A stretch of 64,000 nt of DNA. It comes from Caballeronia ptereochthonis (GTDB taxonomy: Bacteria; Pseudomonadota; Gammaproteobacteria; Burkholderiales; Burkholderiaceae). Below the pieces are notes generated by a model, which worked only from the letters and a program-made list of their open reading frames with translations, was not told the DNA's origin and did no database searches. A program made the translations under genes and the position numbers. Shown here one piece after another: positions 55,220 through 64,000 of this stretch; the first letter of the stretch is position 1; every line of letters starts with the position of its first letter. Location of the stretch: positions 1 to 64,000 of the forward strand of contig NZ_FCOB02000010.1 in assembly GCF_001545075.1 (NCBI RefSeq), read 5' to 3'.

Positions 55220-56782
55220 ATGCGGCAGGACGCAGAGCGGCCGTTCTTTCAGATGTCTGGCGTGTCGAAAAGCTACGGCGGCGCCGTCGCACTGGATCAC
55301 GCGGAACTTGCAGTGCGCAGGGGACGCATCCACGCGGTCCTCGGCGAGAATGGCGCGGGCAAGTCCACGCTACTGAAGGTGATGTCCGGAGTCGTGCAGC
55401 CGGACGAGGGCACGATGCACCTCGATGGTCGTGAAGTCTCGTTCGCGTCGCCCGCCGCGGCGAACGCGGCAGGCATTGTCTGCGTGTATCAGGAGCTGTC
55501 GCTGATCCCTGACTTGAGCGTGGCGGACAACATTTTCGTTTCGAACCCGCCACGACGCTTCGGCATGATCGACCGCCGGGCCCAGCGCCGCCAGGCCGAG
55601 GCCGCGCTCGCCCGCGCGGGCGCGGCCGACATCAATCCGCTCACGAAAGTCCGCGATCTGCCGCTGTCGCGCCAGCAGATGGTCGAACTCGCGAAGGGGC
55701 TTGCGCATGAGCCGCGCATCCTGATCCTCGACGAAGCCACGTCGGCGCTGACCGCGGCCGACGTGGCGCGCGTCATTGAAGTGCTCAAGCGCCTGCGCGA
55801 AGAGGCGCTCGCGCTGCTGTTCATCTCGCACCGGATGCACGAGGTGAAGGCGCTCGCGGACGAATGCACCGTCTACCGGAACGGTCGTCATGTGATGAGC
55901 TTCGAGGCAGGCACGCGCTCCGACAATGAGGTCGTCGAGATGATGATCGGCCGCAAGTACCAGCATGTGTTTCCTGAAAAGCCCACGGACAAGCCCGAAT
56001 CCCACGGCGCCGCCGGGCCGGTTCTCGCCTGTCGCGATCTCGCGTGGAACGACACGCTGCGGGGCGTCAGCTTTTGCTTGAGGCCCGGCGAGATCATCGG
56101 GCTGGGCGGCCTCGACGGACAAGGCCAGCGCGAGCTGCTGCTCGCATTGTTCGGCGTGCTGCGCGGTTGCGCCGGTGAGATCGAGATCGATGGCAAGGTC
56201 GTGTCGATCGGGAGCCCGGTGGCCGCTCGCGCCAACAGAATCGGTATGGCGCTGATTCCCGAGGATCGCAAGACCGAAGGGCTGATGCTGCCGATGTCGG
56301 TGCGCGAGAATCTGTCGTTTGCCGCGCTCGATCGCATGTCCACCGCAGGCGTGATCGATCGCGACCGCCAGCAGTCGTTCGTCAACCGGATGATGGGGCT
56401 CCTCGCGATCAAGTCGTTCAGCGTCGACGCGGCCGTGGGCTCCTTGTCGGGCGGCAACCAGCAAAAGGTGGTCATCGCGAAGTGGCTGGTCCGGCAGCCG
56501 AGAATCCTGCTCCTCTGCGATCCTACGCGCGGCATTGACGTCGGCACCAAGCAGGAGATCTATCAGTTGCTCAGGCGCCTCGCCGACGAGGGCGCCGCGA
56601 TCGTCTTCTATTCGACCGACTATGACGAGCTGATCGGCTGCTGCGACCGCGTGCTCGTGTTGTACGAAGGCCGGATCAAGAAGGAACTCGCCGGAGCGGC
56701 GATCACCGAGCAGAACCTCATTGCCAGCGCGCTGGACCTGCCCGTCGGACAGATGTCGGCTTCCACAGGAGTCGCGCGATGA
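55220..56782 (+). CDS. Sugar ABC transporter ATP-binding protein (RbsA/XylG type)
   Basis: The 520-residue tandem ATPase energises the importer. Domain one has Walker A GENGAGKST, a signature LPLSRQQMVELAKGLAHEP (LSRQQ for LSxGQ) and Walker B ILILDEATSAL; domain two has the usual altered P-loop region GLDGQGQRELL, signature SLSGGNQQKVVIAKWL and LLCDPTRGIDVG, where the expected LDEPT is CDPT, so the Walker-B Glu is missing. A GGGAGA precedes the ATG. The stop overlaps the next start. Confidence 0.93.
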   Translation: MRQDAERPFFQMSGVSKSYGGAVALDHAELAVRRGRIHAVLGENGAGKSTLLKVMSGVVQPDEGTMHLDGREVSFASPAAANAAGIVCVYQELSLIPDLSVADNIFVSNPPRRFGMIDRRAQRRQAEAALARAGAADINPLTKVRDLPLSRQQMVELAKGLAHEPRILILDEATSALTAADVARVIEVLKRLREEALALLFISHRMHEVKALADECTVYRNGRHVMSFEAGTRSDNEVVEMMIGRKYQHVFPEKPTDKPESHGAAGPVLACRDLAWNDTLRGVSFCLRPGEIIGLGGLDGQGQRELLLALFGVLRGCAGEIEIDGKVVSIGSPVAARANRIGMALIPEDRKTEGLMLPMSVRENLSFAALDRMSTAGVIDRDRQQSFVNRMMGLLAIKSFSVDAAVGSLSGGNQQKVVIAKWLVRQPRILLLCDPTRGIDVGTKQEIYQLLRRLADEGAAIVFYSTDYDELIGCCDRVLVLYEGRIKKELAGAAITEQNLIASALDLPVGQMSASTGVAR

Positions 56783-57759
56783 GCGGCTTGCGTTACTGGT
56801 ATGCGGAGAATCGCGGGGCGGCGTTCGCCTTCGGCCTGTTCGTGCTGATGTTCGCGATTTACCTCTTCAACTATCCGTCGACGTTGTCGGCGAATGTGTT
56901 TCAGACGGCAGCGAACAAGGCGGTACTGCTCGCGCTGGTGTCGATGGGCCAGGCGCTCGTTGTGCTGACCGCTGGCATCGACCTGTCGATTGGAATGATG
57001 CTCGTGCTGACGAATTGCCTGGGATCGTGGATTGTCACGGGCGACGCGCCGCACAGCGCGCTCGGCATCGCCGCTGTGCTCGCGGCGGGCGCGCTGTGCG
57101 GCGCGCTCAACGGCGCCATCATCATTTTCGGCCGTCTGCAGCCGATCGTGACGACGATCGCAACGGGCGCCGTCTACTATGGACTGGCGCTGCTGCTGCG
57201 CCCGGTCCCCGGCGGAGCCATCAACGAGGACCTCGCCGACGCACTCACCGGAAAGGTTGCGGGCGTCGTCCCGGCGAGCCTGCTGATTCTGCTCGCGGCT
57301 GTGGTGATCGTCTGGATTCCTTTCAAGCGCTCTGCGGTCGGGCGCGCGGCTTATGCAACCGGCTCCTCCGAGCCCGCGGCCTTTCTGTCCGGCATGCCGA
57401 TACGCCGCGCGAAGTTCGTGAGCTATACGCTCGCCGGCCTGCTCGCCGCGATTGGCGGCCTCTTTCTGACGTTCTTCACGGACACCGGCGAAGCCAGCCT
57501 CGGCAGCGCCAACTCCTATACCTTGTTTTCGATCGCCGCCGTCGTCATCGGCGGCGTGTCGCTGCTGGGTGGCCGGGGCAGCGCGATCGGCGCGGTCTTC
57601 GGCGCATTCGCCTTCCGCTCGATCGGCGACCTGCTGTTCGTGTTCAACGTCGATGCGCTATGGCAACCGTTGTTCCAGGGCGTGATCCTTCTGCTCGCCG
57701 TCTCGATCGGCGCGTGCGGGCTGTTCCGGGTGCGCAACCGCCTGGAGTGGTTCCAATGA
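56779..57759 (+). CDS. Sugar ABC transporter permease 1
   Basis: A 326-residue RbsC-type permease with about nine membrane segments (ALVSMGQALVVLTAGIDLSI, the EAA-like region, NSYTLFSIAAVVIGGVSLLG). Its ATG overlaps the ATPase stop by 4 bases. With the following permease it would form a heterodimeric pore. Confidence 0.93.
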   Translation: MSGLRYWYAENRGAAFAFGLFVLMFAIYLFNYPSTLSANVFQTAANKAVLLALVSMGQALVVLTAGIDLSIGMMLVLTNCLGSWIVTGDAPHSALGIAAVLAAGALCGALNGAIIIFGRLQPIVTTIATGAVYYGLALLLRPVPGGAINEDLADALTGKVAGVVPASLLILLAAVVIVWIPFKRSAVGRAAYATGSSEPAAFLSGMPIRRAKFVSYTLAGLLAAIGGLFLTFFTDTGEASLGSANSYTLFSIAAVVIGGVSLLGGRGSAIGAVFGAFAFRSIGDLLFVFNVDALWQPLFQGVILLLAVSIGACGLFRVRNRLEWFQ

Positions 57760-58742
57760 GCGACGTTTCCGCAAACGGCCGGACCACGTTCGTGTCGAGG
57801 CTCGCGCGCAGAATCGACAAGCCGATCGTGATCGCGTTCGCGTGCATCGTCGCGCTACTGCTTGTCGGCGGAATGTATTCGCGCAGCTTCACGTCGCCGG
57901 AGTACATCCTGCTGCAGTTGAAGGTCGGCGCGTTCCTCGGCATCATCGCGACCGGCCTGATGATGGTGATCCTGCTCGGTCACATCGACCTGTCGTTGCC
58001 GTGGACGATCACGGTCGGCGCGATGATGGCGTGCGCCGTCGCGGGACACGGCGAACTCGGACGCGCGCTCGCGATTCCGGTCGGGATTGGTTGCGGCGTG
58101 CTGATCGGCATCGTCAACGGCATTCTCGTCGCGCTCCTGCGCATTCCGTCGATGATCGCGACACTCGCGACCAATGCGGTTGCGCAGGGCATCATGATCG
58201 TCTACACGGGGGGATCGTCGCCGCAGGATTCCGCGCCGGACGTGATGCGGTGGCTCGCGGCGGGCTGGCTCGTGCCGGGCGTGCCGAACGCGGTCGCACT
58301 GTGGGTCGTGATCGGCGGCGTCACGATGTTCCTGCTGTCGCGCACGACCTTCGGCCGCACGCTGTACGCGATTGGCAACGCCGAACGCGCGGCGTATCTT
58401 TCCGGCATCAATACGCGGCTCGTGACAGTGGCCGCTTTTGCCGTGTGCAGCGCGTTCGCGGCGTTCGGCGGCGTGCTGCTCGCGGGTTATGCGTCGAAGG
58501 CCGCGCAGTCGATGGGCGATGCTTACCTGTTACCGGCGATCGCGGCGGTCGTGCTTGGCGGCACGTCGATTCTGGGAGGTCGAGGGTCGTATCTCGGCAC
58601 CGTGGCTGGCGCGATCCTCATCACGCTGCTGCAGTCGATCCTCTCAGTCGCACAGATGCCGGAGGCGGGGCGTCAGATCATCTACGGCGTCGTGATCGCG
58701 GCGATGTTGCTGCTGTATGGGCGCAGCAAGCCGGAGGCGTAG
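57756..58742 (+). CDS. Sugar ABC transporter permease 2
   Basis: A 328-residue RbsC-type permease (GIIATGLMMVILLGHIDLSL, LRIPSMIATLATNAVAQGIM, AYLLPAIAAVVLGGTSILGG). ATGA overlap with permease 1. The last gene of the operon; no terminator was identified. Confidence 0.93.
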   Translation: MSDVSANGRTTFVSRLARRIDKPIVIAFACIVALLLVGGMYSRSFTSPEYILLQLKVGAFLGIIATGLMMVILLGHIDLSLPWTITVGAMMACAVAGHGELGRALAIPVGIGCGVLIGIVNGILVALLRIPSMIATLATNAVAQGIMIVYTGGSSPQDSAPDVMRWLAAGWLVPGVPNAVALWVVIGGVTMFLLSRTTFGRTLYAIGNAERAAYLSGINTRLVTVAAFAVCSAFAAFGGVLLAGYASKAAQSMGDAYLLPAIAAVVLGGTSILGGRGSYLGTVAGAILITLLQSILSVAQMPEAGRQIIYGVVIAAMLLLYGRSKPEA

Positions 58743-59097
58743 GTTTTGAGGGCGAACCGCAGAACCGCAGGTGGGTCGCCGCCCCGGCCCGCCAGTGGCA
58801 CTCGATCGGTGCGCTCCGTGCGCCGCTTCTTCCCCGGCAACGAATTCCGCAAGCTTCGGCGATGGTCTGGCGACTACGCTCGTACTCCGCAATCGCGTAG
58901 TGGGTGCGATCGCGGAACAACATCTTATCAAGCGTCAGGATTTTCTTGCGCGTGATGCGCGGTTCGCTGCGCAGCGTGAGCGACGAGCGGCCGAAGTCGT
59001 CCCCGTCATGCTCAGCTCGATGATGTCACCATGGCGCGCCGGGCTGACGAAATCTCTCCGACATAGACTCGGTCGCGAGGCACCGGTTGCCGAGTGC
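58743..59097. other. Intergenic stretch, no recognisable gene
   Basis: A minus frame reads PRITRKKILTLDKMLFRDRT and HYAIAEYERSRQTIAEACGI, which looks protein-like but was not recognised and has no supported start. Probably a decayed gene. Confidence 0.4.
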
Positions 59098-59607
59098 TCA
59101 GCGCCGAAAAAGCCGATAGGGAATCGTTCGCTTCGGATTCGCAGTCGTTTCGTCGGAAACCTGTAGGACGTCGGGCACCTCGCGCAGCGCGGACAAGAAC
59201 GCTCTCGACGGAAAATCCGGCGCCACGCAGCCTTGCACCACAATCCAGCGCTCGTAAACCGTGACCCACAGCGTGCTGTGCTGCCATGCCGGCAGGCTGG
59301 ATGACAGCCATTGCAGACGCCGGCGCGTGGACTCGGCTATTTCGTCGTCGTATTCGAACGCGCTGGGCAAACGGCAACGGCCTTCGAGCCAGCAATCGCT
59401 GCCATGCTCTACACGATGGTGCGACTCACCCTTCCATTCCGCTTCGCTCACGCGCGGTCCAAGCGGTTCGGGGCAGTTCCCTATCGCCGAGGAGATCTGG
59501 AAGAACGGATCGTGGCCGCGGTTTTGCAACGCCTCGTCGGCACAAACACAGCTGCTCTGAAGTCCGAGCGCACAGAGCAGGAGCGCGAACGCACTAGGGA
59601 ACGACAT
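59098..59607 (-). CDS. BON-domain secreted protein
   Basis: A 169-residue exported protein. Signal peptide MSFPSAFALLLCALGLQSSC leading to VCA; then a Cys-containing linker and a C-terminal BON domain (DDEIAESTRRRLQWLSSSLP, HSTLWVTVYERWIVVQGCVA, VPDVLQVSDETTA), a fold that binds phospholipids at the membrane. GGAGG precedes the ATG at 59607, favoured over GTG at 59619. No operon partner. Confidence 0.75.
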   Translation of the reverse strand: MSFPSAFALLLCALGLQSSCVCADEALQNRGHDPFFQISSAIGNCPEPLGPRVSEAEWKGESHHRVEHGSDCWLEGRCRLPSAFEYDDEIAESTRRRLQWLSSSLPAWQHSTLWVTVYERWIVVQGCVAPDFPSRAFLSALREVPDVLQVSDETTANPKRTIPYRLFRR

Positions 59608-59842
59608 CGGTTCCTCCACGCGAAAAGCGATGCGACGTGGAACACCGCGACCTCCTCATCCAGCCGAATATTCGTGCCCGACGCGGGTCGCCCGTGGCTT
59701 CCACCCTACATTCGACGCAATCGCGCACGGTGGCTTAGCAAGCCCATAGATAATCCAGCCATTTTGATACTGATTCGCGATTAGCGGTGTCCTCAAGGCA
59801 CGGCGGGACAGCCGGCAGGCCGTGCGCAGAGCTTAAAAGACG
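59608..59842. other. Intergenic stretch
   Basis: No gene or clear site was recognised; it probably carries the promoter of the BON-domain gene. Confidence 0.3.
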
Positions 59843-60300
59843 TGTGGCGTCGACTTACTGAATTCTCTTGACCGCGCGCACGGCTTCTCGCCCGAACTCT
59901 ACGAGTGGCTGGAGGTGATACCCACCTTTAGTGCGCGCACCGAACTGCCCGATCGGGTCGAACATGCTGAAGCGATTCTGTTTGCCGCGCGACGTGCGAT
60001 CGTGCAGCTATGCGGCTGGTCGAGCGCAGCAACTCGCGCTCACGCAGACGACGGTCACGCTCGAACATGAACGCGACCATCGCCCGGAAGTGACAAAGCC
60101 GCTCGGTATAGGGGCAGCCGGCATGGAGCGCGGTCCGTTCCTGCGTCAACGGGTCATGCCATCCCTTGCCGCTGCGATATTCCCACATTTCGAGCCGCGC
60201 AAGCGTCAGCGAAGCGTCCGTATTGCGCGAAACGGCGCGTCAGGTATGCAAATCGATGCTGCCGATCATCAGCCGCCCCGGACTCGTGATGCTGAGAACC
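59843..60300 (+). pseudogene. imuB: ImuB-type DNA polymerase Y-family fragment
   Basis: The frame reads DLLNSLDRAHGFSPELYEWL, PTFSARTELPDRVEHAEAIL and FAARRAIVQLCGW, which matches the part of ImuB (catalytically inert Y-family protein of the mutagenesis cassette) just after the palm/fingers. A shift then gives LTQTTVTLEHERDHRPEVTK. Only about 100 residues survive; no imuA or dnaE2 is nearby. Confidence 0.6.
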
Positions 60301-60320
60301 AGGGCTTTCGTCGAGAAGAG

Positions 60321-61484
60321 TCAAACTGCGCCTGCAGCGTAGCTCGCAATGCGCTCCATCATCGAATCGCAGTCTCGAAGCTGTTCGACCGTCACATATT
60401 CGTCAGGCTTGTGCCCCTGATCCATGCTTCCGGGACCACAGACGATCGTCGGAATGCCTGCCTGATTGAAGAGTCCGCCCTCGGTGCCGAAGGCGACCGT
60501 GCCGAACTCGGTCGAGCCGCTCAGCAGCGCCAGCAGACGCGCCGCTTCGCTTTCGGGCGGCGTCGCCAGTCCCGGATATGCGGAAAGCGGTTCTAGACGA
60601 ATGTCCGTGTCGGACTTCACCGCGCGCATCTTCGGCAACAGTTCAGCTTGCGCGTAGGTCTGCAATTCGTCGGCCACTCGATTCGCATCGAAGCCCGGCA
60701 GCGCGCGCACCTCGAAATCGAACTCGCATTCCGCCGGCACGATGTTGAGCGCGCGGCCGCCCTTGATCACGCCGGCCTGCACCGTCGAGTACGGCGGATC
60801 GAAGCGCTCGTCATGGTGCTCGGGCTGTGCCAACTGCTCGCCGATCTCTTCGAGACGATTGATGAGACGCGCCGCATATTGAATCGCATTGACGCCGTAC
60901 GGCGCATACGCCGAGTGGCAGGGTGCGCCTTTCACCTGGCAGCGCATCGCGAGCTTGCCCTTGTGGCCCAGCACCGGCTTCAACGCGGTCGGCTCACCGA
61001 TCAGGCACAGCACCGGCTTGTGCGTGCGCTTCTCCAGCTCCGCCAGCATCGGCCGCACACCGAGGCATCCGACTTCCTCGTCATACGAGAACGCGAGATG
61101 CACCGGCAGCTTCAGCTCGCGCTCCAGAAAACGAGGCACCGCCGCCAGCACCGAAGCAAGAAAGCCCTTCATGTCGGCGGTGCCGCGCCCATACAGGCGG
61201 CCCTCCTTTTCGGTGAGACGGAACGCATCGACGGTCCACGGCTGGCCATCGACCGGCACGACATCCGTATGACCGGACAGCACGATGCCGCCGCGATCGC
61301 GCGGACCGATGGTCGCGAAGAGGTTCGCCTTGGTGCGCTCATCGTTGTAGAACAACTCGCTCTCGACGCCCAGCTCCGCAAGATACGTCCGGATGAACCC
61401 GATCAATTCCAGATTGGAGTCGCGGCTGACCGTCGCGAAGCCGATCAGCCTCTCGAGCAGATCGCGGCTCGTCAGCTCATTCAT
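60321..61484 (-). CDS. argE: Acetylornithine deacetylase-like M20 peptidase
   Basis: A 387-residue Zn-dependent M20 amidohydrolase. Metal and catalytic motifs are SGHTDVVPVDGQPW (His and Asp), YGRGTADMKGFLASVLA (bridging Asp), FSYDEEVGCLGVRP (Glu-Glu) and the last His in the GPGSMDQGHKPDEYV region. ArgE releases acetate from N-acetylornithine, but the operon (DUF1028, RidA, flavin monooxygenase) suggests a catabolic N-acyl substrate instead. Its start overlaps the DUF1028 stop by 8 bases. Confidence 0.88.
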   Translation of the reverse strand: MNELTSRDLLERLIGFATVSRDSNLELIGFIRTYLAELGVESELFYNDERTKANLFATIGPRDRGGIVLSGHTDVVPVDGQPWTVDAFRLTEKEGRLYGRGTADMKGFLASVLAAVPRFLERELKLPVHLAFSYDEEVGCLGVRPMLAELEKRTHKPVLCLIGEPTALKPVLGHKGKLAMRCQVKGAPCHSAYAPYGVNAIQYAARLINRLEEIGEQLAQPEHHDERFDPPYSTVQAGVIKGGRALNIVPAECEFDFEVRALPGFDANRVADELQTYAQAELLPKMRAVKSDTDIRLEPLSAYPGLATPPESEAARLLALLSGSTEFGTVAFGTEGGLFNQAGIPTIVCGPGSMDQGHKPDEYVTVEQLRDCDSMMERIASYAAGAV

Positions 61485-62154
61485 CGCCCGGCACTCCGTA
61501 GCTGGGCGCGGCGGTCGGGTTCAACGCGCGCGTCACGTAGTCCTGCATCTGCGGCTTGTACGCCTGCCAGAGACCGTCGAGCTTGCCGATGGGATCGTCA
61601 TCGGCCCAGTCGACGCGCAGATCGACGAGCGGCCAGCTCATCTCGCCGGCGATCTTCAGCGCGGCCGAATGCACGGGGCCCGCTTCGCCGCCAGCCGCGA
61701 TCGCGGCGTGCATCGCCGCGAGCAAGCGATCGGCGAGCGCGCCGGATGCCTGCTCGAACGCGGGAATCATCGCCTCGATCACGTGGACGCCCGCCAGCAT
61801 GTTGCCCGCGGCGACGCATTGCTTCCCCGCGACCGCGTGATACGTGCCGAGCGCTTCCTTGCCGCTGAAAAACGCGGTGCGGCCTTGCGCATCCACTACC
61901 GTCACCTGCCGGTACTCGCTCCATTCGTTCGCGGTCAGGGCGCGCTCCAGCGCCGCGGCCGGAGCGAGCCGCGCGTGCTCGAGATGATCGAGAATCTGCG
62001 GGCCGAGCGCGGGCAGCGTGACGTTCTGCGTCGCGACCGCGCCCACGCCCGCGCGCACCCACGGACAGCGCGCGCCCACCGCGATGCTCGAAGAACTGAT
62101 GGCGATGCCGAGCTGGCCCGTCTGCTCGCAACGTCCGACGATAGAAAATGTCAT
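61477..62154 (-). CDS. DUF1028 Ntn-hydrolase-like protein
   Basis: A 225-residue DUF1028 protein: MTFSIVGRCEQTGQLGIAIS, SSIAVGARCPWVRAGVGAVA, YHAVAGKQCVAAGNMLAG. The fold is that of N-terminal nucleophile hydrolases and family members are often found beside peptidases and RidA. GGAGGG lies just before ATG 62154. Exact activity is unknown. Second-last in the operon. Confidence 0.9.
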   Translation of the reverse strand: MTFSIVGRCEQTGQLGIAISSSSIAVGARCPWVRAGVGAVATQNVTLPALGPQILDHLEHARLAPAAALERALTANEWSEYRQVTVVDAQGRTAFFSGKEALGTYHAVAGKQCVAAGNMLAGVHVIEAMIPAFEQASGALADRLLAAMHAAIAAGGEAGPVHSAALKIAGEMSWPLVDLRVDWADDDPIGKLDGLWQAYKPQMQDYVTRALNPTAAPSYGVPGDE

Positions 62155-62164
62155 GTGCCCTCCG

Positions 62165-62602
62165 TCAGGCCTGAGGCGACGTCCATCCATCCGGAATGAC
62201 GGCGATCACGTCGATCTCCATCAGCCACTCCGGCTGACCCAGCGCGACAACGGTAAGCCCCGTCGAAATGGGAAACACGCCCTTCAGCCATTTGCCGACT
62301 TCGCGATACACCGGCTCGCGAAAGCGCACGTCGGTGAGATAGGTCGTCGTCTTGACGATATGGGACAGGTCGCTGCCCGCTTCTTCGAGCAACTGCTTGA
62401 CGTTCTTCATCGCCTGCTCGGCCTGCGCGCGCGGATCGCCAAGGCCGACGAGATTGCCGTCGAAGTCCGTGCCGATCTGACCGCGCACGTACACGGTGTT
62501 GCCGGCGCGCACGGCCTGGCAGAGATCGTTGTCGAGCGACTGGTTCGGGTACGTATCCTTCGTGTTGAACATGCGGATACGGGTATGCGTAGATTGGCTC
62601 AT
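62165..62602 (-). CDS. RidA-family enamine/imine deaminase
   Basis: A 145-residue RidA (YjgF/YER057c/UK114) protein. These trimers hydrolyse reactive 2-aminoacrylate or related imines. The motif NTVYVRGQIGTDFDGNLVGL carries the family Arg position; the C-terminal PEWLMEIDVIAVIPD with Glu is typical. It follows the flavin monooxygenase gene by 31 bases and fits an amine-oxidising pathway that yields imines. Confidence 0.9.
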   Translation of the reverse strand: MSQSTHTRIRMFNTKDTYPNQSLDNDLCQAVRAGNTVYVRGQIGTDFDGNLVGLGDPRAQAEQAMKNVKQLLEEAGSDLSHIVKTTTYLTDVRFREPVYREVGKWLKGVFPISTGLTVVALGQPEWLMEIDVIAVIPDGWTSPQA

Positions 62603-62633
62603 CGATGCACCTTGACACTGGAATTAGTCGGAT

Positions 62634-63983
62634 TCAGTTGACGCCCATCTCGCTGACCTTGTGGACGCGCGAGTCGTCGGGGCCGCCCTCGGCGCTCTCG
62701 ACGCGCTTCGCGTCCATATGGCGTTGCGGCGTATCGTAATAAGCGAGGTATTTGCGCTGCGTGACGATATGGTCGGCGATATGCTTGGCGTCGTGCCACA
62801 CGCCCCAGATGAAAGCGGAGCCGCGGCGCGACAGCCACGGCAAGCCGAGGAAATAGATGCCGGGCTCCGTGGCCACGCCGCGCTGATGCTTGGGCTTGCC
62901 TTTTTCGTCGAAGGCATCGACTTGCAGCCAGCCGAAATCGACTGCGTAGCCCGTCGCCCAGATGATCGACGTTACGCCCGCCTTCGCCAGATCGAGCTCG
63001 AGAACCGGATGCGTGACGCATTCCGGATCCGCGGGAATGATGCGGGCTTCGGGCTCTTCGGGAAGATCGAGGCCGTTGCGTGCGGCATAGGCGTCGGCGG
63101 CGTCGAGCAGCGAGAGGTAGTTCTCGTCGCCGCGCGCGATGTTCTCGGCGAGATCGGCTTCGAACTTCACGAGGTGATCGTCGAATGATTTCGTCAGACC
63201 AACGAGCGTGATGCCCTGTTGCGCGAGACGCCGGAAGTCCACCGTGTGACCGCCGCGCGCGCCGCTCACTGCAATCGTGACGTGCTCGCGGCCAGGCTTC
63301 ATGACTTCCGCGTCCCATTCGCCGAGCACGCCGAGCCACCAGCAGAAGTCGCGTCCGCGATACGCGCGCGGCGGACGATCGTGCGCGCCCACCGACAGAT
63401 ACACGCGCCGGCCCGCGCGCTGCAGCTCATCGGCGATCTGCACCCCCGACGATCCCGCCCCGACCACCAGCACGCCGCCCTCGGGCAGTTGCGCGGGATT
63501 GCGATAGTCGGCGGAGTGAATCTGCGTGAGACTTGCGCTCTTCGGTGCGATCGGCGGAATGACCGGGCGCTGAAAAGGCCCCGTCGCGACGACGACGCGG
63601 TTCGCCTCGATGATTCCCTCCGATGTTTCGACCGTGAAGCCCTGGCGGCCCGCGTTGCGCACAACCCTCTTCACCTCGACGCCGGTGCGGATGGGCGCGT
63701 CGAACTTTTTGGCGTAAGCGACGAAATAGTCGGCGACCTCATCCTTCGACGCGAAAGCATCCGGATCGACCTGGGCGAACTCGAGATTGGGGAAACGGTC
63801 GTGCCAGGCGGGGCCATTGGCAACCAGCGAATCCCATCGTCCCGTGCGCCAGCGTTCGGCGATGCGATCGCGTTCCAGTACGAGATGCGGCACGCCGAGC
63901 TTGCCCAGGTGCTCGCTCATGGCGATGCCAGCTTGCCCGGCGCCGACCACGAGCGTATCAGTTGCCTTTATTTCGACTGTCAT
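62634..63983 (-). CDS. Flavin-containing monooxygenase-like protein
   Basis: A 449-residue FAD/NADPH enzyme. FAD motif VVGAGQAGIAMSEHLGKLG near residue 12, NADPH motif VVGAGSSGVQIADELQRAG in the middle, and an ATG-type motif SIIWATGYAVDFGWL near residue 335. Such enzymes oxidise soft nucleophiles (amines, sulfides) or indole-type substrates (YUCCA-like). GGACTAAGCC precedes the ATG. It leads the four-gene operon with RidA, DUF1028 and ArgE-like genes. Confidence 0.9.
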   Translation of the reverse strand: MTVEIKATDTLVVGAGQAGIAMSEHLGKLGVPHLVLERDRIAERWRTGRWDSLVANGPAWHDRFPNLEFAQVDPDAFASKDEVADYFVAYAKKFDAPIRTGVEVKRVVRNAGRQGFTVETSEGIIEANRVVVATGPFQRPVIPPIAPKSASLTQIHSADYRNPAQLPEGGVLVVGAGSSGVQIADELQRAGRRVYLSVGAHDRPPRAYRGRDFCWWLGVLGEWDAEVMKPGREHVTIAVSGARGGHTVDFRRLAQQGITLVGLTKSFDDHLVKFEADLAENIARGDENYLSLLDAADAYAARNGLDLPEEPEARIIPADPECVTHPVLELDLAKAGVTSIIWATGYAVDFGWLQVDAFDEKGKPKHQRGVATEPGIYFLGLPWLSRRGSAFIWGVWHDAKHIADHIVTQRKYLAYYDTPQRHMDAKRVESAEGGPDDSRVHKVSEMGVN

Positions 63984-64000
63984 GGCTTAGTCCTTCGAAG

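Noticed and set aside
1-64000. CRISPR array, tRNA or rRNA genes
   Set aside because: No regularly spaced repeats and no tRNA- or rRNA-like sequences were seen by eye on either strand; a dedicated scan was not possible.

Overview
The window looks like part of a large accessory replicon or catabolic island of a Burkholderiales bacterium, most likely Paraburkholderia, Caballeronia or Burkholderia. Evidence is the high GC content, Burkholderia-type porins ending in Phe, a DUF4148 protein, AAHS and ribose-type ABC transporters, IclR/MarR/GntR-controlled catabolic units and an abundance of insertion sequence debris. The assignment rests on protein resemblance only; no rRNA or tRNA gene was seen.

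Layout. 1-2.6 kb: decayed mobile DNA (IS701-like transposase, coiled-coil KfrA-like piece, integrase stub fused to a LuxR remnant). 3.0-6.1 kb: ordinary genes (NRAMP-type transporter, alanine dehydrogenase, SnoaL-like protein). 6.3-8.7 kb: a mosaic of truncated IS110, etfB, DUF1016, ISNCY and IS3 pieces. 8.8-45.6 kb: a long catabolic region with three paralogous Gfo/Idh/MocA proteins, a ketosteroid-dehydrogenase-like flavoprotein with an aromatic-acid permease, porin, a sugar-type ABC transporter whose ATPase is fused to a permease, a homogentisate-dioxygenase-like cupin, two closely related MarR regulators, a two-subunit molybdenum enzyme of the pyrogallol transhydroxylase/resorcinol hydroxylase group, a ring-hydroxylating dioxygenase operon with a broken alpha subunit, IclR regulators, SDR and aldehyde dehydrogenases, an orphan periplasmic binding protein, a BKACE-type protein and SnoaL-like proteins. 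45.7-48.7 kb: a second cemetery of pseudogenes. 48.7-50.9 kb: chromate resistance pair chrBA. 51-52.9 kb: mostly gene-poor, with a small double-glycine-leader peptide gene. 52.9-58.7 kb: an intact GntR-controlled sugar ABC importer (binding protein, ATPase, two permeases). 59-64 kb: BON-domain protein, imuB remnant, and a compact operon of flavin monooxygenase, RidA, DUF1028 and ArgE-like peptidase.

How it fits together. A recurring 22-bp element, seen eight times, lies only between genes in the catabolic region: before the flavoprotein, the ABC transporter, the cupin, the marR/molybdoenzyme pair, the decarboxylase-like gene, the orphan binding protein, the BKACE gene and a broken SnoaL/SDR pair. 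This suggests one regulon, perhaps controlled by the MarR paralogues, for uptake and breakdown of a polyhydroxylated aromatic or cyclic polyol-like compound. The substrate is inference. The most distinctive item is the molybdenum enzyme: its large subunit carries an extra SCP2-like N-terminal domain, and its small subunit has lost three ligands that would all belong to a single [4Fe-4S] cluster.
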